Below, piece by piece: positions 1 through 8,472 of a DNA stretch of 64,000 nucleotides; position 1 is the first letter of the stretch; each line of letters starts with the position of its first letter. Origin of the DNA: Parabacteroides sp. PFB2-10. GTDB lineage: Bacteria > Bacteroidota > Bacteroidia > Bacteroidales > Tannerellaceae. The stretch covers positions 1 through 64,000 of the forward strand of contig NZ_JARXWI010000012.1 of NCBI RefSeq assembly GCF_029893085.1, written 5' to 3'. The translations under genes were made by a program, and so were the position numbers. Below the pieces are notes generated by a model, which saw only the letters and a list, made by a program, of their open reading frames with translations, was not told where the DNA came from and made no database searches.

Positions 1-58
1 TGTTTGGCCACTCTAACTTATTTTCTCGGGTATTGTTTTTTTTTGTGGTGGGTCTTCG

Positions 59-80
59 CCCCCCCCCCCCCCCCCCCCCC
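59..80. repeat. Homopolymer run of 22 C
   Basis: Twenty-two consecutive C residues (G on the other strand) lie about 105 bp upstream of the predicted dnaG promoter. A run this long is unstable by slipped-strand mispairing and is also prone to sequencing error. The gene to its left lies outside the window, so it is unclear whether the run affects that gene, dnaG, or neither. Confidence 0.9.
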
Positions 81-120
81 TCGACGATAGAATTCTCCCT
101 ATAACTGTTGTCGTCTCCTT

Positions 121-182
121 AGGGAGTTTGTGAAAAAAGTCCTTGCAGTTCGGAAAAAAAACGCTTTTTTGACAAATTGTCA
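121..182 (-). repeat. Degenerate relative of the intergenic repeat family (copy E)
   Basis: Read on the plus strand, this stretch shares ordered blocks with the reverse complement of the repeat at 10820-10925: GGGAGTTTGT, AGTCC, TTCGGAAAAAAA and TTGACAAA, at nearly the same spacing. It ends where the dnaG promoter begins. It is too diverged to be called a full copy, and it lacks the hairpin and the terminal repeats of the 175-bp copies. Confidence 0.5.
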
Positions 183-183
183 T

Positions 184-191
184 TACTTTTG
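184..191 (+). promoter_or_regulatory. Putative dnaG promoter -7 element
   Basis: TACTTTTG matches the Bacteroidetes -7 consensus TAnnTTTG. Transcription would start near 196, which excludes a GTG start at 191 and supports ATG 224 (or 206) for dnaG. No good -33 TTTG is seen at the usual spacing. Confidence 0.5.
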
Positions 192-223
192 TGTTCGCGC
201 AAAGCATGTGCAAGAAGAACAAA

Positions 224-2284
224 ATGATCGATCAACCCACCATAGACAGAATACTTGACGCGGCGAACATCGTAGATGTTGTGTCTGAATTTGTTACCCT
301 CCGTCGACGAGGGGTGAACTATGTGGGGTTATGCCCTTTCCATTCCGATAAGACGCCCTCTTTTTATGTTTCTCCGGCTAAAAACATTTGCAAATGTTTT
401 GCCTGTGGCGAAGGGGGCTCTACGGTTCACTTTGTGATGAAGCATGAGCAATTGACCTATTTCGATGCACTTCGGTTTCTGGCCAAGAAATACAACATCG
501 AGATACAGGAGCGCGAGCTGACCGAGCGGGAAAAGCAGGTGCGCAGCGACCGGGAGAGCATGCTGATTGTCAATACCTGGGCGCAACAATACTTTTCCAA
601 CCAGCTACTCACCTCGGAAGAGGGGCGCAATATCGGGCTTCGCTACTTCAAAGAGAGAGGGTTCCGCGAGGATATTATCCGTAAGTTCCAGCTTGGCTAC
701 AGCCTTGATAAACGCGATGCGCTTGCTCAGGAAGCCATCGAAAAGGGCTATCAGAAAGACTTTCTGGAAAAAACCGGATTGATCATTGTTTACGAAAACG
801 GCAATATAAACGATCGTTTCCGGGGACGGGTGATGTTTCCGGTGCATACGCTGAGCGGAAAGGTAGTGGCTTTTGGCGGACGTACGCTCAAGAAGGATGA
901 AAAGACAGCCAAGTATGTCAATTCTCCCGAAAGCGAGATCTACCACAAAAGCAACGAACTTTACGGTATCTTCTTTGCCAAACAGCCGATTGTCAAGGCC
1001 GACCGTTGCTATCTGGTGGAAGGCTACACGGATGTGATCTCCATGCACCAGGCAGGAATCGAAAATGTGGTCGCCTCATCCGGAACGGCGCTTACGCAGG
1101 GACAGATCCGGTTGATCCGCCGTTTCACCAACAACATCACCGTCTTGTATGACGGCGACGCTGCCGGGATCAAAGCGGCGCTCCGGGGAATCGATATGTT
1201 ATTGGAAGAGGGCATGAACGTAAAAGTGTTGTTGTTGCCCAACGGGGAAGACCCCGACTCGTTTGCCCGCAAGCATAACGCGACAGAATTCATTCAATAT
1301 ATTGACAAGAACGAAACGGACTTTATCCGTTTCAAGACCCAATTATTGCTCGACGACGCAGGCAATGATCCGATCAAGCGGTCGGAACTGATCTCGGACA
1401 TTATCCGGACGGTCGCTATCATCCCCGACGAAATAGCCCGGACGGTCTATATGCGTGAGTGTAGCCGTATGTTGGAGGTCGACGAACGGGTATTACTGAA
1501 TGAGATCAATAAGATACGTCTTAAGAATGAAGAGCGGAAGGCACAACAAACGCCACCCTCCCCTCCCGCCATTACGACGCTTCCGCCCGAATATCCTCCC
1601 CAGGATCTGCCTCCGGGAGAGATACCACCCGACCTTCCTCCCGAAGCCTATCTGCCGGAAGGAGTTGCCGACGGAACACCACCGGAAGCGGCTACGATTA
1701 TCCCGGTTTCAACCTCACGTTCTCCTTATGAAAAGAATGAATTGAGGTTGCTTCGCTATATTGTGCGTTATGGCGAGCATATCCTTTACCGCTACAAAGA
1801 AGAGGAGAACGGCGAAGAGATAGAGGTCAATGTAACGGATTATATCTACACGGAGCTGGCGCAGGATGAATTGACATTCCACACGCCACTCTACAAAACG
1901 ATGTTGGATGAGGCGGTGGCGCATATGCATGACAAAGGCTTTACGGCCAATCGCTATTTCCTGTATCATCCCGATCCGAATATCAGCCAACTGGCGGCCA
2001 ACCTGATGAGCGATAAGTATCAGTTGAGCAAATACCATACAAAGTTCCGGGAGATCGAACAGGAAGAAGACCGCCTGCAACAATACATATTGAAAGAACT
2101 GTTTGCCCTGAAAGATACCTATATCAATTACAGGATCAAAGGGGTACAAACCGAGATAAAAGAGGCACAGGTCAATAAGGATACCGACCGCATTATGCCC
2201 CTGATGCAGCAATTAACGGAACTGAATAAAATCAAAAGCCTTCTCTGCAAAGAGTTGGGCGAGCGAATCATCATAAAAATGTAA
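224..2284 (+). CDS. dnaG: DNA primase
   Basis: Primase that makes RNA primers at the replication fork together with the DnaB helicase. The 686-residue protein has a CHC2 zinc finger (C37, H40, C58, C61), the primase catalytic core, and a Toprim domain with EGYTD at 266-270 and the metal-binding DGDAAG at 310-315. A proline-rich linker at about 437-495 leads to a C-terminal helicase-interaction region. ATG 224 gives the family N-terminus MIDQPTIDRI; ATG 206 and GTG 191 are in frame upstream, but 191 overlaps the -7 element. The long Pro-rich linker is unusual compared with short primase linkers. The next gene starts 6 bp downstream, so co-transcription with the ABC exporter is possible. Confidence 0.97.
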   Translation: MIDQPTIDRILDAANIVDVVSEFVTLRRRGVNYVGLCPFHSDKTPSFYVSPAKNICKCFACGEGGSTVHFVMKHEQLTYFDALRFLAKKYNIEIQERELTEREKQVRSDRESMLIVNTWAQQYFSNQLLTSEEGRNIGLRYFKERGFREDIIRKFQLGYSLDKRDALAQEAIEKGYQKDFLEKTGLIIVYENGNINDRFRGRVMFPVHTLSGKVVAFGGRTLKKDEKTAKYVNSPESEIYHKSNELYGIFFAKQPIVKADRCYLVEGYTDVISMHQAGIENVVASSGTALTQGQIRLIRRFTNNITVLYDGDAAGIKAALRGIDMLLEEGMNVKVLLLPNGEDPDSFARKHNATEFIQYIDKNETDFIRFKTQLLLDDAGNDPIKRSELISDIIRTVAIIPDEIARTVYMRECSRMLEVDERVLLNEINKIRLKNEERKAQQTPPSPPAITTLPPEYPPQDLPPGEIPPDLPPEAYLPEGVADGTPPEAATIIPVSTSRSPYEKNELRLLRYIVRYGEHILYRYKEEENGEEIEVNVTDYIYTELAQDELTFHTPLYKTMLDEAVAHMHDKGFTANRYFLYHPDPNISQLAANLMSDKYQLSKYHTKFREIEQEEDRLQQYILKELFALKDTYINYRIKGVQTEIKEAQVNKDTDRIMPLMQQLTELNKIKSLLCKELGERIIIKM

Positions 2285-2290
2285 AAACCT

Positions 2291-3208
2291 ATGTACTTTT
2301 TAGAAGCGAAAGATGTTGTCAAACAATTTGCCAACCACCGGGCTCTCAACCATGTGAGTATCCGTGTCCCCGAGGGGAAGATATTCGGTTTACTCGGGCC
2401 AAACGGAGCAGGCAAAACGACTTTAATACGAATCATCAACCGTATCACGGCGCCTGATAGCGGAGTTGTTTATTTCAACGGGCGGGAATCACGCGCCGAA
2501 GATATCTATCAGATTGGCTATCTGCCGGAAGAACGCGGATTATATAAAAAGATGAAGGTGGGCGAACAGGCTATTTACCTGGCACAGCTCAAGGGACTTT
2601 CTTATATGGTGGCTCGTGAGCGATTGATGCGCTGGTTCGACAAATTCGATATCATGCCCTGGTGGAACAAGAAACTGGAAGAGCTTTCGAAAGGGATGCA
2701 ACAGAAGGTGCAATTCATCATCACGGTGATTCACGAACCCTCCCTCTTGATCTTCGACGAACCGTTCAGCGGATTCGACCCTATCAACGCGGAGATACTG
2801 AAAAAAGAGATTCTCGAACTCAAACAGGCGGGGCATACGATTATTTTTTCCACGCATAATATGGCATCGGTAGAAGAGATTTGTGATGAGATCGCATTGA
2901 TCAATCGATCGGAGGTAGTTCTTTCCGGCAATGTATCGGAGGTGCGTGAACGGTATAAAACCAACAATTACACGCTCCACCTGCGCAACAGCCTGACCGA
3001 CATGCCGGCCTATTGCCATATTCTTTCAGAAAAGGAACGCGATGGGGTATACGAAATACGCCTGCATAAAGAAGAGGAGTTTTCCAATTCGGCATTGATC
3101 AGCGATTTGGCCAAACAGAATGAGATTCTTTCGTTTGTCGAAGAGATTCCTTCCATGAATGACATTTTTATTAAAGTAGTATCCGATTCAAATTCCCAAC
3201 AGTCATGA
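2291..3208 (+). CDS. ABC transporter ATP-binding protein (NatA-like)
   Basis: ATPase subunit of an ABC-2 type exporter, 305 residues, cytoplasmic. Walker A GPNGAGKT lies at 36-43, the signature LSKGMQQ at 132-138, Walker B LLIFDEP at 152-158 and the H-loop histidine near 189. A C-terminal extension of about 90 residues follows the nucleotide-binding domain, as in NatA/CcmA-type proteins (a DUF4162-like tail). Its stop overlaps the start of the permease gene by 4 bp (ATGA), so the two form a translationally coupled pair. The exported substrate cannot be told from sequence; sodium or small-molecule export by the NatAB family is only a family-level guess. Confidence 0.93.
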   Translation: MYFLEAKDVVKQFANHRALNHVSIRVPEGKIFGLLGPNGAGKTTLIRIINRITAPDSGVVYFNGRESRAEDIYQIGYLPEERGLYKKMKVGEQAIYLAQLKGLSYMVARERLMRWFDKFDIMPWWNKKLEELSKGMQQKVQFIITVIHEPSLLIFDEPFSGFDPINAEILKKEILELKQAGHTIIFSTHNMASVEEICDEIALINRSEVVLSGNVSEVRERYKTNNYTLHLRNSLTDMPAYCHILSEKERDGVYEIRLHKEEEFSNSALISDLAKQNEILSFVEEIPSMNDIFIKVVSDSNSQQS

Positions 3209-4521
3209 GCAAAATAGGATTGATTATCAAAAGAGAATACCTGCACAGGGTTAGCAAAAAATCATTTATCATTCTGACGCTGCTCATGCCCTTGATGATG
3301 GTTGCATTGGTTTTTGTGCCGTTGTGGTTGTCAAGTATCAAAGGAAGCGATGTCCGGCAGATTGCGATTATCGATACGACCGGAAAATATGCGCCCCTGT
3401 TTGAAGATGTGGACAATTACCATTTTATTCAAAGCGATAAATCATTGGAAGAATACCGGAATAGTCCGGATAAGGAATTGTATGCTATCCTGCAGATCAC
3501 GGATGACCTATTGACCAATCCAAGAGCTGCCACCCTTTATTCGGAGAAACAGGTACCTAATGAGTTAAGCCGCATCGTCAATCAAACGATCCGGGCACAG
3601 ATAGAAGATGATAAACTGGCCACATTTAATATACCCAACCTGAAAGAGATTATTAAAGATAGTAAGGTAAGCTTTAATGTTCAAACCATTAAATGGGGAG
3701 AAGACGGCAAAGAGCAGATTTCGTCGGCGGCGGTTGCTTCGGTTGTGGGCATTATCTTTACCATGATCGTGTATATGTTTGTATTAATGTATGGCGCGAT
3801 GGTGATGTCGAGCGTCGTGGAAGAAAAGACCAACCGCATTGTGGAATTGATGGTCTCTTCTGTTCGTCCTTTCGACCTGATGATGGGAAAGATTATCGGC
3901 ATTGGTTTTGTGGGGCTGACGCAGATACTTATGTGGGGCATACTCTCGGTGGCACTCTTCACCATCGGCGGATTTTTCTATGCCGGTAGCCTGGGTACCG
4001 ATATGGCTACCCTGCAACAGGGTATGCAAGCCGCCCAGGGAATGGGTGCAGCGGTAGAAATGCAACCGGGTGCCGAGTTGTTTGCCATGCTTAGTACAAT
4101 CAACTTTCGGGAGATCGCCCTCTTCTTCATTATCTTCTTTATTGGTGGTTATATGATGTATGCGTCGATCTTTGCCGCCATTGGCTCTTCGGTGGATAAC
4201 GCGGATGACACGTCGCAGTTTATGGCACCGATCACCATTCTGTTGGTCTTTGCCCTGTACGCAGGTATTTATAGCATGGAGAATCCGGATGGGCCGTTGG
4301 CTTTCTGGTGTTCGATGATTCCGTTTACCTCACCGATCGTTATGATGGTGCGTATTCCTTTTGGCATTCCGCTTTGGGAAAAGCTTCTATCCGTTGTTTT
4401 ATTGTACGGATCTTTCATTGGTGCGATTTGGCTATCGGCCAAGATCTACCGGGTGGGCATATTGATGTATGGCAAAAAGCCCAGCTTCAAAGAGATGATA
4501 AAGTGGTTACGATTTAAGTAA
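3205..4521 (+). CDS. ABC-2 type transporter permease (NatB-like)
   Basis: Membrane subunit of the exporter encoded with the preceding ATPase; 438 residues. One membrane helix at about 20-43 is followed by an extracytoplasmic domain of about 130 residues and then by a block of five or so membrane helices from about 178 to the C-terminus. The conserved cytoplasmic stretch EEKTNRIVELMVSSVRP, typical of ABC-2 permeases of the NatB/YhaP type, follows the second helix. It overlaps the ATPase gene by 4 bp. The gene ends at a stem-loop shared with the convergent Crp/Fnr gene. Confidence 0.92.
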   Translation: MSKIGLIIKREYLHRVSKKSFIILTLLMPLMMVALVFVPLWLSSIKGSDVRQIAIIDTTGKYAPLFEDVDNYHFIQSDKSLEEYRNSPDKELYAILQITDDLLTNPRAATLYSEKQVPNELSRIVNQTIRAQIEDDKLATFNIPNLKEIIKDSKVSFNVQTIKWGEDGKEQISSAAVASVVGIIFTMIVYMFVLMYGAMVMSSVVEEKTNRIVELMVSSVRPFDLMMGKIIGIGFVGLTQILMWGILSVALFTIGGFFYAGSLGTDMATLQQGMQAAQGMGAAVEMQPGAELFAMLSTINFREIALFFIIFFIGGYMMYASIFAAIGSSVDNADDTSQFMAPITILLVFALYAGIYSMENPDGPLAFWCSMIPFTSPIVMMVRIPFGIPLWEKLLSVVLLYGSFIGAIWLSAKIYRVGILMYGKKPSFKEMIKWLRFK

Positions 4522-4527
4522 AGAAAA

Positions 4528-4557
4528 GTCCTTAAGGTCTTTAAAGATTTTAAGGAC
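4528..4557. terminator. Bidirectional stem-loop between convergent genes
   Basis: GTCCTTAA at 4528-4535 pairs perfectly with TTAAGGAC at 4550-4557; an alternative pairing AAGGTC/GACCTT and the palindrome TCTTTAAAGA lie within. It sits between the stops of the ABC permease (+) and the Crp/Fnr gene (-), where a two-way terminator would be expected. U-runs are short. Confidence 0.55.
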
Positions 4558-4574
4558 CTTACATTATAAAAAGA

Positions 4575-5273
4575 TTATCCCATCTTACTGATTTTCCGCA
4601 GGCGCTCTTCGTCGATGATCTTGATCTTGCGACCGTCGAGTGCAATGATATGCTCAGTTACAAAGGTGGATAAGGTACGGATGGCGTTGGATGTAGTCAT
4701 ATTGGAGAGATTAGCCAGGTCTTCACGAGCCAGGTAGATGCTTAAGGTGGCACCATCTTCTTCCAAGCCATAACTGTCTTTCAGGAAGAGCAGCGATTCG
4801 GCCAAGCGTCCACGGATATGTTTCTGGGTAAGATTAACTGTTCGTTCGTCTGCCACGCCCAGGTCAATCGATAATTGGCGAATAAAGAACATCGCCAAAT
4901 TCGGATTGGTCATCAGAAATTCGTTTACTACCGACATCGGGATCATACAAACAACAGAAGATTCAAAAGCCGCCGCATTGGTGAGATAGTGTTCTTGTGC
5001 GAAGGCAGCACGGTAAGCAAAGTATTGAACAGGCTTGATCATGCGGATAATCTGGCTACGCCCTCCAACTCCTTCTTTGAAGATCTTCACTTTGCCTTTT
5101 AATAAGCACATCATATCCCTGGGCTCATCACCTTCACAGTAGATAAGCTCGTTGCGCTTGAAATGCTGAATCGAGGCACTCTGACGGAGAACTTCCCGTT
5201 CTTTCTCAGTCAGCACTCTCCAAACCTCTGATAAACTCGCCGAAATATCGACTTCTACATGCTGTTGTTTCAC
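4575..5273 (-). CDS. Crp/Fnr family transcriptional regulator
   Basis: DNA-binding regulator of 232 residues. An N-terminal cyclic-nucleotide-binding-like beta-barrel (about 25-140) is followed by a long helix and a C-terminal winged helix-turn-helix (about 165-220, with LAREDLANLSNMTTSNAIRT as the HTH). There is no N-terminal cluster of cysteines like that of FNR, so it is unlikely to hold an oxygen-sensing Fe-S cluster by the FNR design; the ligand is unknown. It has its own promoter and is divergent from a DUF5686 outer-membrane protein gene, which it could regulate. Such proteins in Bacteroidetes often answer redox or nitrosative stress, but nothing here shows this directly. Confidence 0.9.
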   Translation of the reverse strand: MKQQHVEVDISASLSEVWRVLTEKEREVLRQSASIQHFKRNELIYCEGDEPRDMMCLLKGKVKIFKEGVGGRSQIIRMIKPVQYFAYRAAFAQEHYLTNAAAFESSVVCMIPMSVVNEFLMTNPNLAMFFIRQLSIDLGVADERTVNLTQKHIRGRLAESLLFLKDSYGLEEDGATLSIYLAREDLANLSNMTTSNAIRTLSTFVTEHIIALDGRKIKIIDEERLRKISKMG

Positions 5274-5304
5274 CTTGACTGTTCTATAACATACTTATGA
5301 AGCA

Positions 5305-5333
5305 CAAATATATAACATTTCCGTGAGAACAAA
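5305..5333 (-). promoter_or_regulatory. Putative promoter of the Crp/Fnr gene
   Basis: On the minus strand, TATATTTG (5305-5312) fits TAnnTTTG and TTTG (5330-5333) fits the -33 element, with 17 bp between them. The predicted leader to the ATG at 5273 is about 25 nt. A second -7-like TATTTTTG lies at 5330-5337. Confidence 0.55.
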
Positions 5334-5388
5334 AATACGATTTATTAGTTTTAATAGAGATAACACTGATAAATGAGAGGAATGATTC

Positions 5389-5418
5389 ATTGTAATGAGA
5401 ATATTTCTCATAAATTTG
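5389..5418 (+). promoter_or_regulatory. Putative promoter of the DUF5686 gene
   Basis: ATTG at 5389-5392 and TAAATTTG at 5411-5418 fit the Bacteroidetes -33 and -7 elements with 18 bp between them. The start of transcription would be near 5424, about 15 nt before the TTG start codon. Confidence 0.55.
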
Positions 5419-5438
5419 TTTAGAAAAGGCCGTTTTAT

Positions 5439-7631
5439 TTGAACAGAACAGTTGCCATATGGACCCTTTTAATTAGCATAGCGATAAATATTCATGCTAA
5501 TGACTCAGAAACTGCTTATAAAAGTACTTTCATGTCTTTTGCGAATGCTACTCCGCAATCGCGCCATCAGGCGGATTCGATTATGAAGTATGTTATCGAA
5601 GAAGCTTCTCTCTATGCGAATGCCATTTCCGGATATAGTGCGGACATCTATATTAAAGGAAGAACAGAGATCTTACGCAAGAACTGGCTGATACAGTATG
5701 CCCACCATCTCATACCAATCGACCGGAAAAAGCCCAATACTATTTTTGAAATAGTAAGCGAATCAGAATACGAAGCCCCCAATCTTTACCATCATAACTT
5801 TAAAGCATTGAACGGGAATGTTGTTCCCCATGGGCAAAAACAACGGGAAATCCTGACATTTCTCAATCTGAATGTGTACGCTCCGACCATTTACGAAGAG
5901 ACCATCATTACGCCAGTCGGACAGAAAGCTTTTCGCTATTATGAGTTCAATATGGAAGAGATCAGAGAAATCGATGAAGGATATATCTACAAAATACGTT
6001 TCCTCCCTAAACTCAGAAGTCAAAAGCTCGTGAGCGGTGACCTGTATATCCGTTCCGACGAATGGCGCATAGAAAAGATCGATATGCATGGACGTCATGA
6101 CTTTGCTGAATTCAATTTAGAGATGACTTTCGGAGATCAATTTGGGCAATTGATACTTCCTAATAAGGCGAATCTCTTTGTGCGCTACCAACTACTGGGC
6201 AATACGATCGAGAGCTATTATCATTCTTCTTTTCAGTACACTTCTGTTCAATGGATAAAGAGAGAAGAAAAGAAAAACGGCAAACGGGTGTGGAAATCCC
6301 TGGATCTCACCAAATATTACACCTTATCGTCCGATTCAATTCCTTTCATACAAGATGATGCTTATTGGGATGAGAAGCGAGATGAAGCGCTTTCCGAAGA
6401 TGATGAACATATATATAGTATAAATTATGACAAGGCGTTGCCCACGACAAAAGACTCCACGAAGACCGATTACCTGAAACTAACGGAAAAGCTGGCTAGT
6501 ACGATTAGTTATAATATGCACTCAACGCGTATCCGCTATTCGGGCTTATTGAACCCGCTACAGCTTGGATACTCATCCCGAAGCGGACTCTCGTATCGCC
6601 AGCAGGTAAGAATCACCAAAACATTTGAAAACGACCGTCAATTGCTTATCCGTCCGGAAGTGGGTTATCTGTTCAAAAGAAAAGAACTCTATTTCAAATT
6701 ATTGACCGAGATGCACTATCTGCCCGAGAAAAAAGGGTATGTGCAGCTTACTGTAGCGAATGACAATCAAACGTATTCCTCCCGCATGAAATATGAGATC
6801 AATGAGCATCTGAAAGATTCGCTGTTTGACTTCAACGATTTAAACCTGGATTATTACCGTCATTACTATATTGATCTGCGTAATAACATTGAACTTGCTA
6901 ACGGATTGGAGCTGTTTACAGGGGTATCTTACCACTACCGTGACCCGGTGATAAAGAAAAAGAATGTCAATCCCGGGGAAGAGATCGAAGAGTTGATAGA
7001 CGAGCGCTTTTATGATTTCACCCCAGTTGTTGGATTAAGCTATACGCCGCGCCAGTTCTACCGTATGAATGGGAAGAAAAAAGAGTATGTCCGCTCCTAT
7101 TACCCGACGATGTCGATCGAGGTAGCAAAAGGGATTCCGGGAGTATTCAATAGCATAGGTAATTATACCCGGGTGGAAGCCGATATCCACCAAAGCCTCA
7201 AACTGGGACTGCTCAAACGATTCAACTACCATATCAGCGCAGGTCTGTTTACGCAAAAAGAATCAAGCCTTTACTTTGCCGATTTCCAGTATTTCTCGCG
7301 TCGTAATTTCCCCGAGTCTTGGGACGAACGGATTGGCGGCGTCTTCCATACCTTACGACGGGAGTGGTTTAATGCCTCCGATAAGTATGTGCAAGCCCAT
7401 CTAATGTATGAAAGTCCGTTTATCCTGATGAATCTATTGGACAAGAAAGCCTCCAAGCATGTGCTTTCCGAACGCCTCTACCTGGGACAGTTATGGACGC
7501 CCGCCCTACCCAGTTACACAGAGATTGGCTATGGATTCGGAAATGCGATCTTCAATATTGCTGTTTTCGCGGGATTTGCCAAAACCGATTTCGAACGTTT
7601 TGGCGTGCGGTTTACCTTTGAGATCGAATGA
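5439..7631 (+). CDS. DUF5686-like outer-membrane protein
   Basis: A 730-residue predicted outer-membrane protein. A signal peptide (residues 1-20, MNRTVAIWTLLISIAINIHA) is followed by a soluble domain with the phrases YIKGR and LNLNVYAPTIYEE, and from about residue 365 by alternating aromatic-rich segments expected of a beta-barrel, ending in a phenylalanine-rich strand. This fits the Bacteroidetes DUF5686 family, of unknown function; here the N-terminal carboxypeptidase-like domain of many members is absent. The start is TTG: an in-frame stop lies at 5421-5423, no ATG lies between, and a later ATG would remove the signal peptide. Its 3' end overlaps the convergent DUF1460 gene by 20 bp. Confidence 0.72.
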   Translation: MNRTVAIWTLLISIAINIHANDSETAYKSTFMSFANATPQSRHQADSIMKYVIEEASLYANAISGYSADIYIKGRTEILRKNWLIQYAHHLIPIDRKKPNTIFEIVSESEYEAPNLYHHNFKALNGNVVPHGQKQREILTFLNLNVYAPTIYEETIITPVGQKAFRYYEFNMEEIREIDEGYIYKIRFLPKLRSQKLVSGDLYIRSDEWRIEKIDMHGRHDFAEFNLEMTFGDQFGQLILPNKANLFVRYQLLGNTIESYYHSSFQYTSVQWIKREEKKNGKRVWKSLDLTKYYTLSSDSIPFIQDDAYWDEKRDEALSEDDEHIYSINYDKALPTTKDSTKTDYLKLTEKLASTISYNMHSTRIRYSGLLNPLQLGYSSRSGLSYRQQVRITKTFENDRQLLIRPEVGYLFKRKELYFKLLTEMHYLPEKKGYVQLTVANDNQTYSSRMKYEINEHLKDSLFDFNDLNLDYYRHYYIDLRNNIELANGLELFTGVSYHYRDPVIKKKNVNPGEEIEELIDERFYDFTPVVGLSYTPRQFYRMNGKKKEYVRSYYPTMSIEVAKGIPGVFNSIGNYTRVEADIHQSLKLGLLKRFNYHISAGLFTQKESSLYFADFQYFSRRNFPESWDERIGGVFHTLRREWFNASDKYVQAHLMYESPFILMNLLDKKASKHVLSERLYLGQLWTPALPSYTEIGYGFGNAIFNIAVFAGFAKTDFERFGVRFTFEIE

Positions 7632-8472
7632 TCATCACCCCTTTATTGGTCTTGATTCGCTTTACATAATCAGTCAAAGTTCCCTCTTGTACAATGACTT
7701 TCTTTGCCGTGGAAGAGGCATGGATAAAGGTCAGTCGCCCTTTCGTGCGATAGAGAATGCCGACATGCGAGATATCAAGGCCGGCAATGGATGTAACAAA
7801 ACCAACCATATCGCCACTTCGCATACCGTCTGCCAAGCGATCGATCTCCTCTTCCGCGATATAATAATAAGAACGCCTGTTGATTTCCTTTTCCTTTTCA
7901 GCCATTACAGCAATCCGCTCGGGATTTTCATTCAACTGGGCATAGCTTTCCGGATGTGTCGACATAAAAGAAAGAGAAAGCGCCAGCGGCTCCCCTCCGA
8001 TTGCCTTTGTCTTGTCTTCCAACAGACTTTTCCGTTCATTTTCAAAGATCCAATCCGTTGTATAATGCAAGCGGTCGGTATAATCGGTTATTTGCCCTTC
8101 GCGATAGCGTAATTGTTGCAGGTAATCGCAAAAGGTGTCATAAGATGGATCTTTGTCTTTCAAGGTACGCACCAACGAGAATACATTTTCCACAAATGTC
8201 AGGCAATCCATCTCCCGCAGGTTGATCACCAATCCTTCCGGTTCTTTCTCCAAAGTGCCCCCGACATAGGGAGTCTCTTGAAAGAAAAGAGCCGTTTCCA
8301 CGATCAAATCGGCCATAGATCTCTCATTCTTACCTTCCATGGCAGAAAGATAAGCCGCAAAAATCTCTCTGTCCTCCGGTGTATCATAGAAGTGTTCCCG
8401 CCCGGGCTTCTGCCCATTCGCGCAGGAAAGAGCCAGGAAAAGAAAACTAATTAGACAGATGAAGCGTTTCAT
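7612..8472 (-). CDS. DUF1460 (NlpC/P60-like) exported amidase-like protein
   Basis: A 286-residue predicted exported cysteine hydrolase of the DUF1460 family, in the NlpC/P60-type fold associated with cleaving murein peptides or amides. The N-terminal hydrophobic stretch ends in LALSC (C17), a loose lipobox, so it may be a lipoprotein. The likely catalytic cysteine is C90 in MDCLTFVEN; H236 in ISHVGIL is a candidate partner, with H251 nearby. The start codon overlaps the stop of uvrB by 4 bp (ATGA), so it is the last gene of a pspC-uvrB-DUF1460 operon. The 3' end overlaps the DUF5686 gene by 20 bp. The substrate is inferred from the family. Confidence 0.82.
   Translation of the reverse strand: MKRFICLISFLFLALSCANGQKPGREHFYDTPEDREIFAAYLSAMEGKNERSMADLIVETALFFQETPYVGGTLEKEPEGLVINLREMDCLTFVENVFSLVRTLKDKDPSYDTFCDYLQQLRYREGQITDYTDRLHYTTDWIFENERKSLLEDKTKAIGGEPLALSLSFMSTHPESYAQLNENPERIAVMAEKEKEINRRSYYYIAEEEIDRLADGMRSGDMVGFVTSIAGLDISHVGILYRTKGRLTFIHASSTAKKVIVQEGTLTDYVKRIKTNKGVMIIRSQR

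Noticed and set aside
83-92. GACGATAGAA shared with the end of the 32.8-kb inverted repeat
   Set aside because: A 10-base match has a fair chance of occurring by accident in 64 kb, and nothing else around it matches.
13-222. Minus-strand 69-codon open frame with a run of glycines
   Set aside because: The glycines come only from the 22-C homopolymer; the frame overlaps the dnaG promoter and has no family character.
7459-8112. Plus-strand 217-codon open frame
   Set aside because: It is antisense to the well-supported DUF1460 gene and has no recognisable motif or start region.
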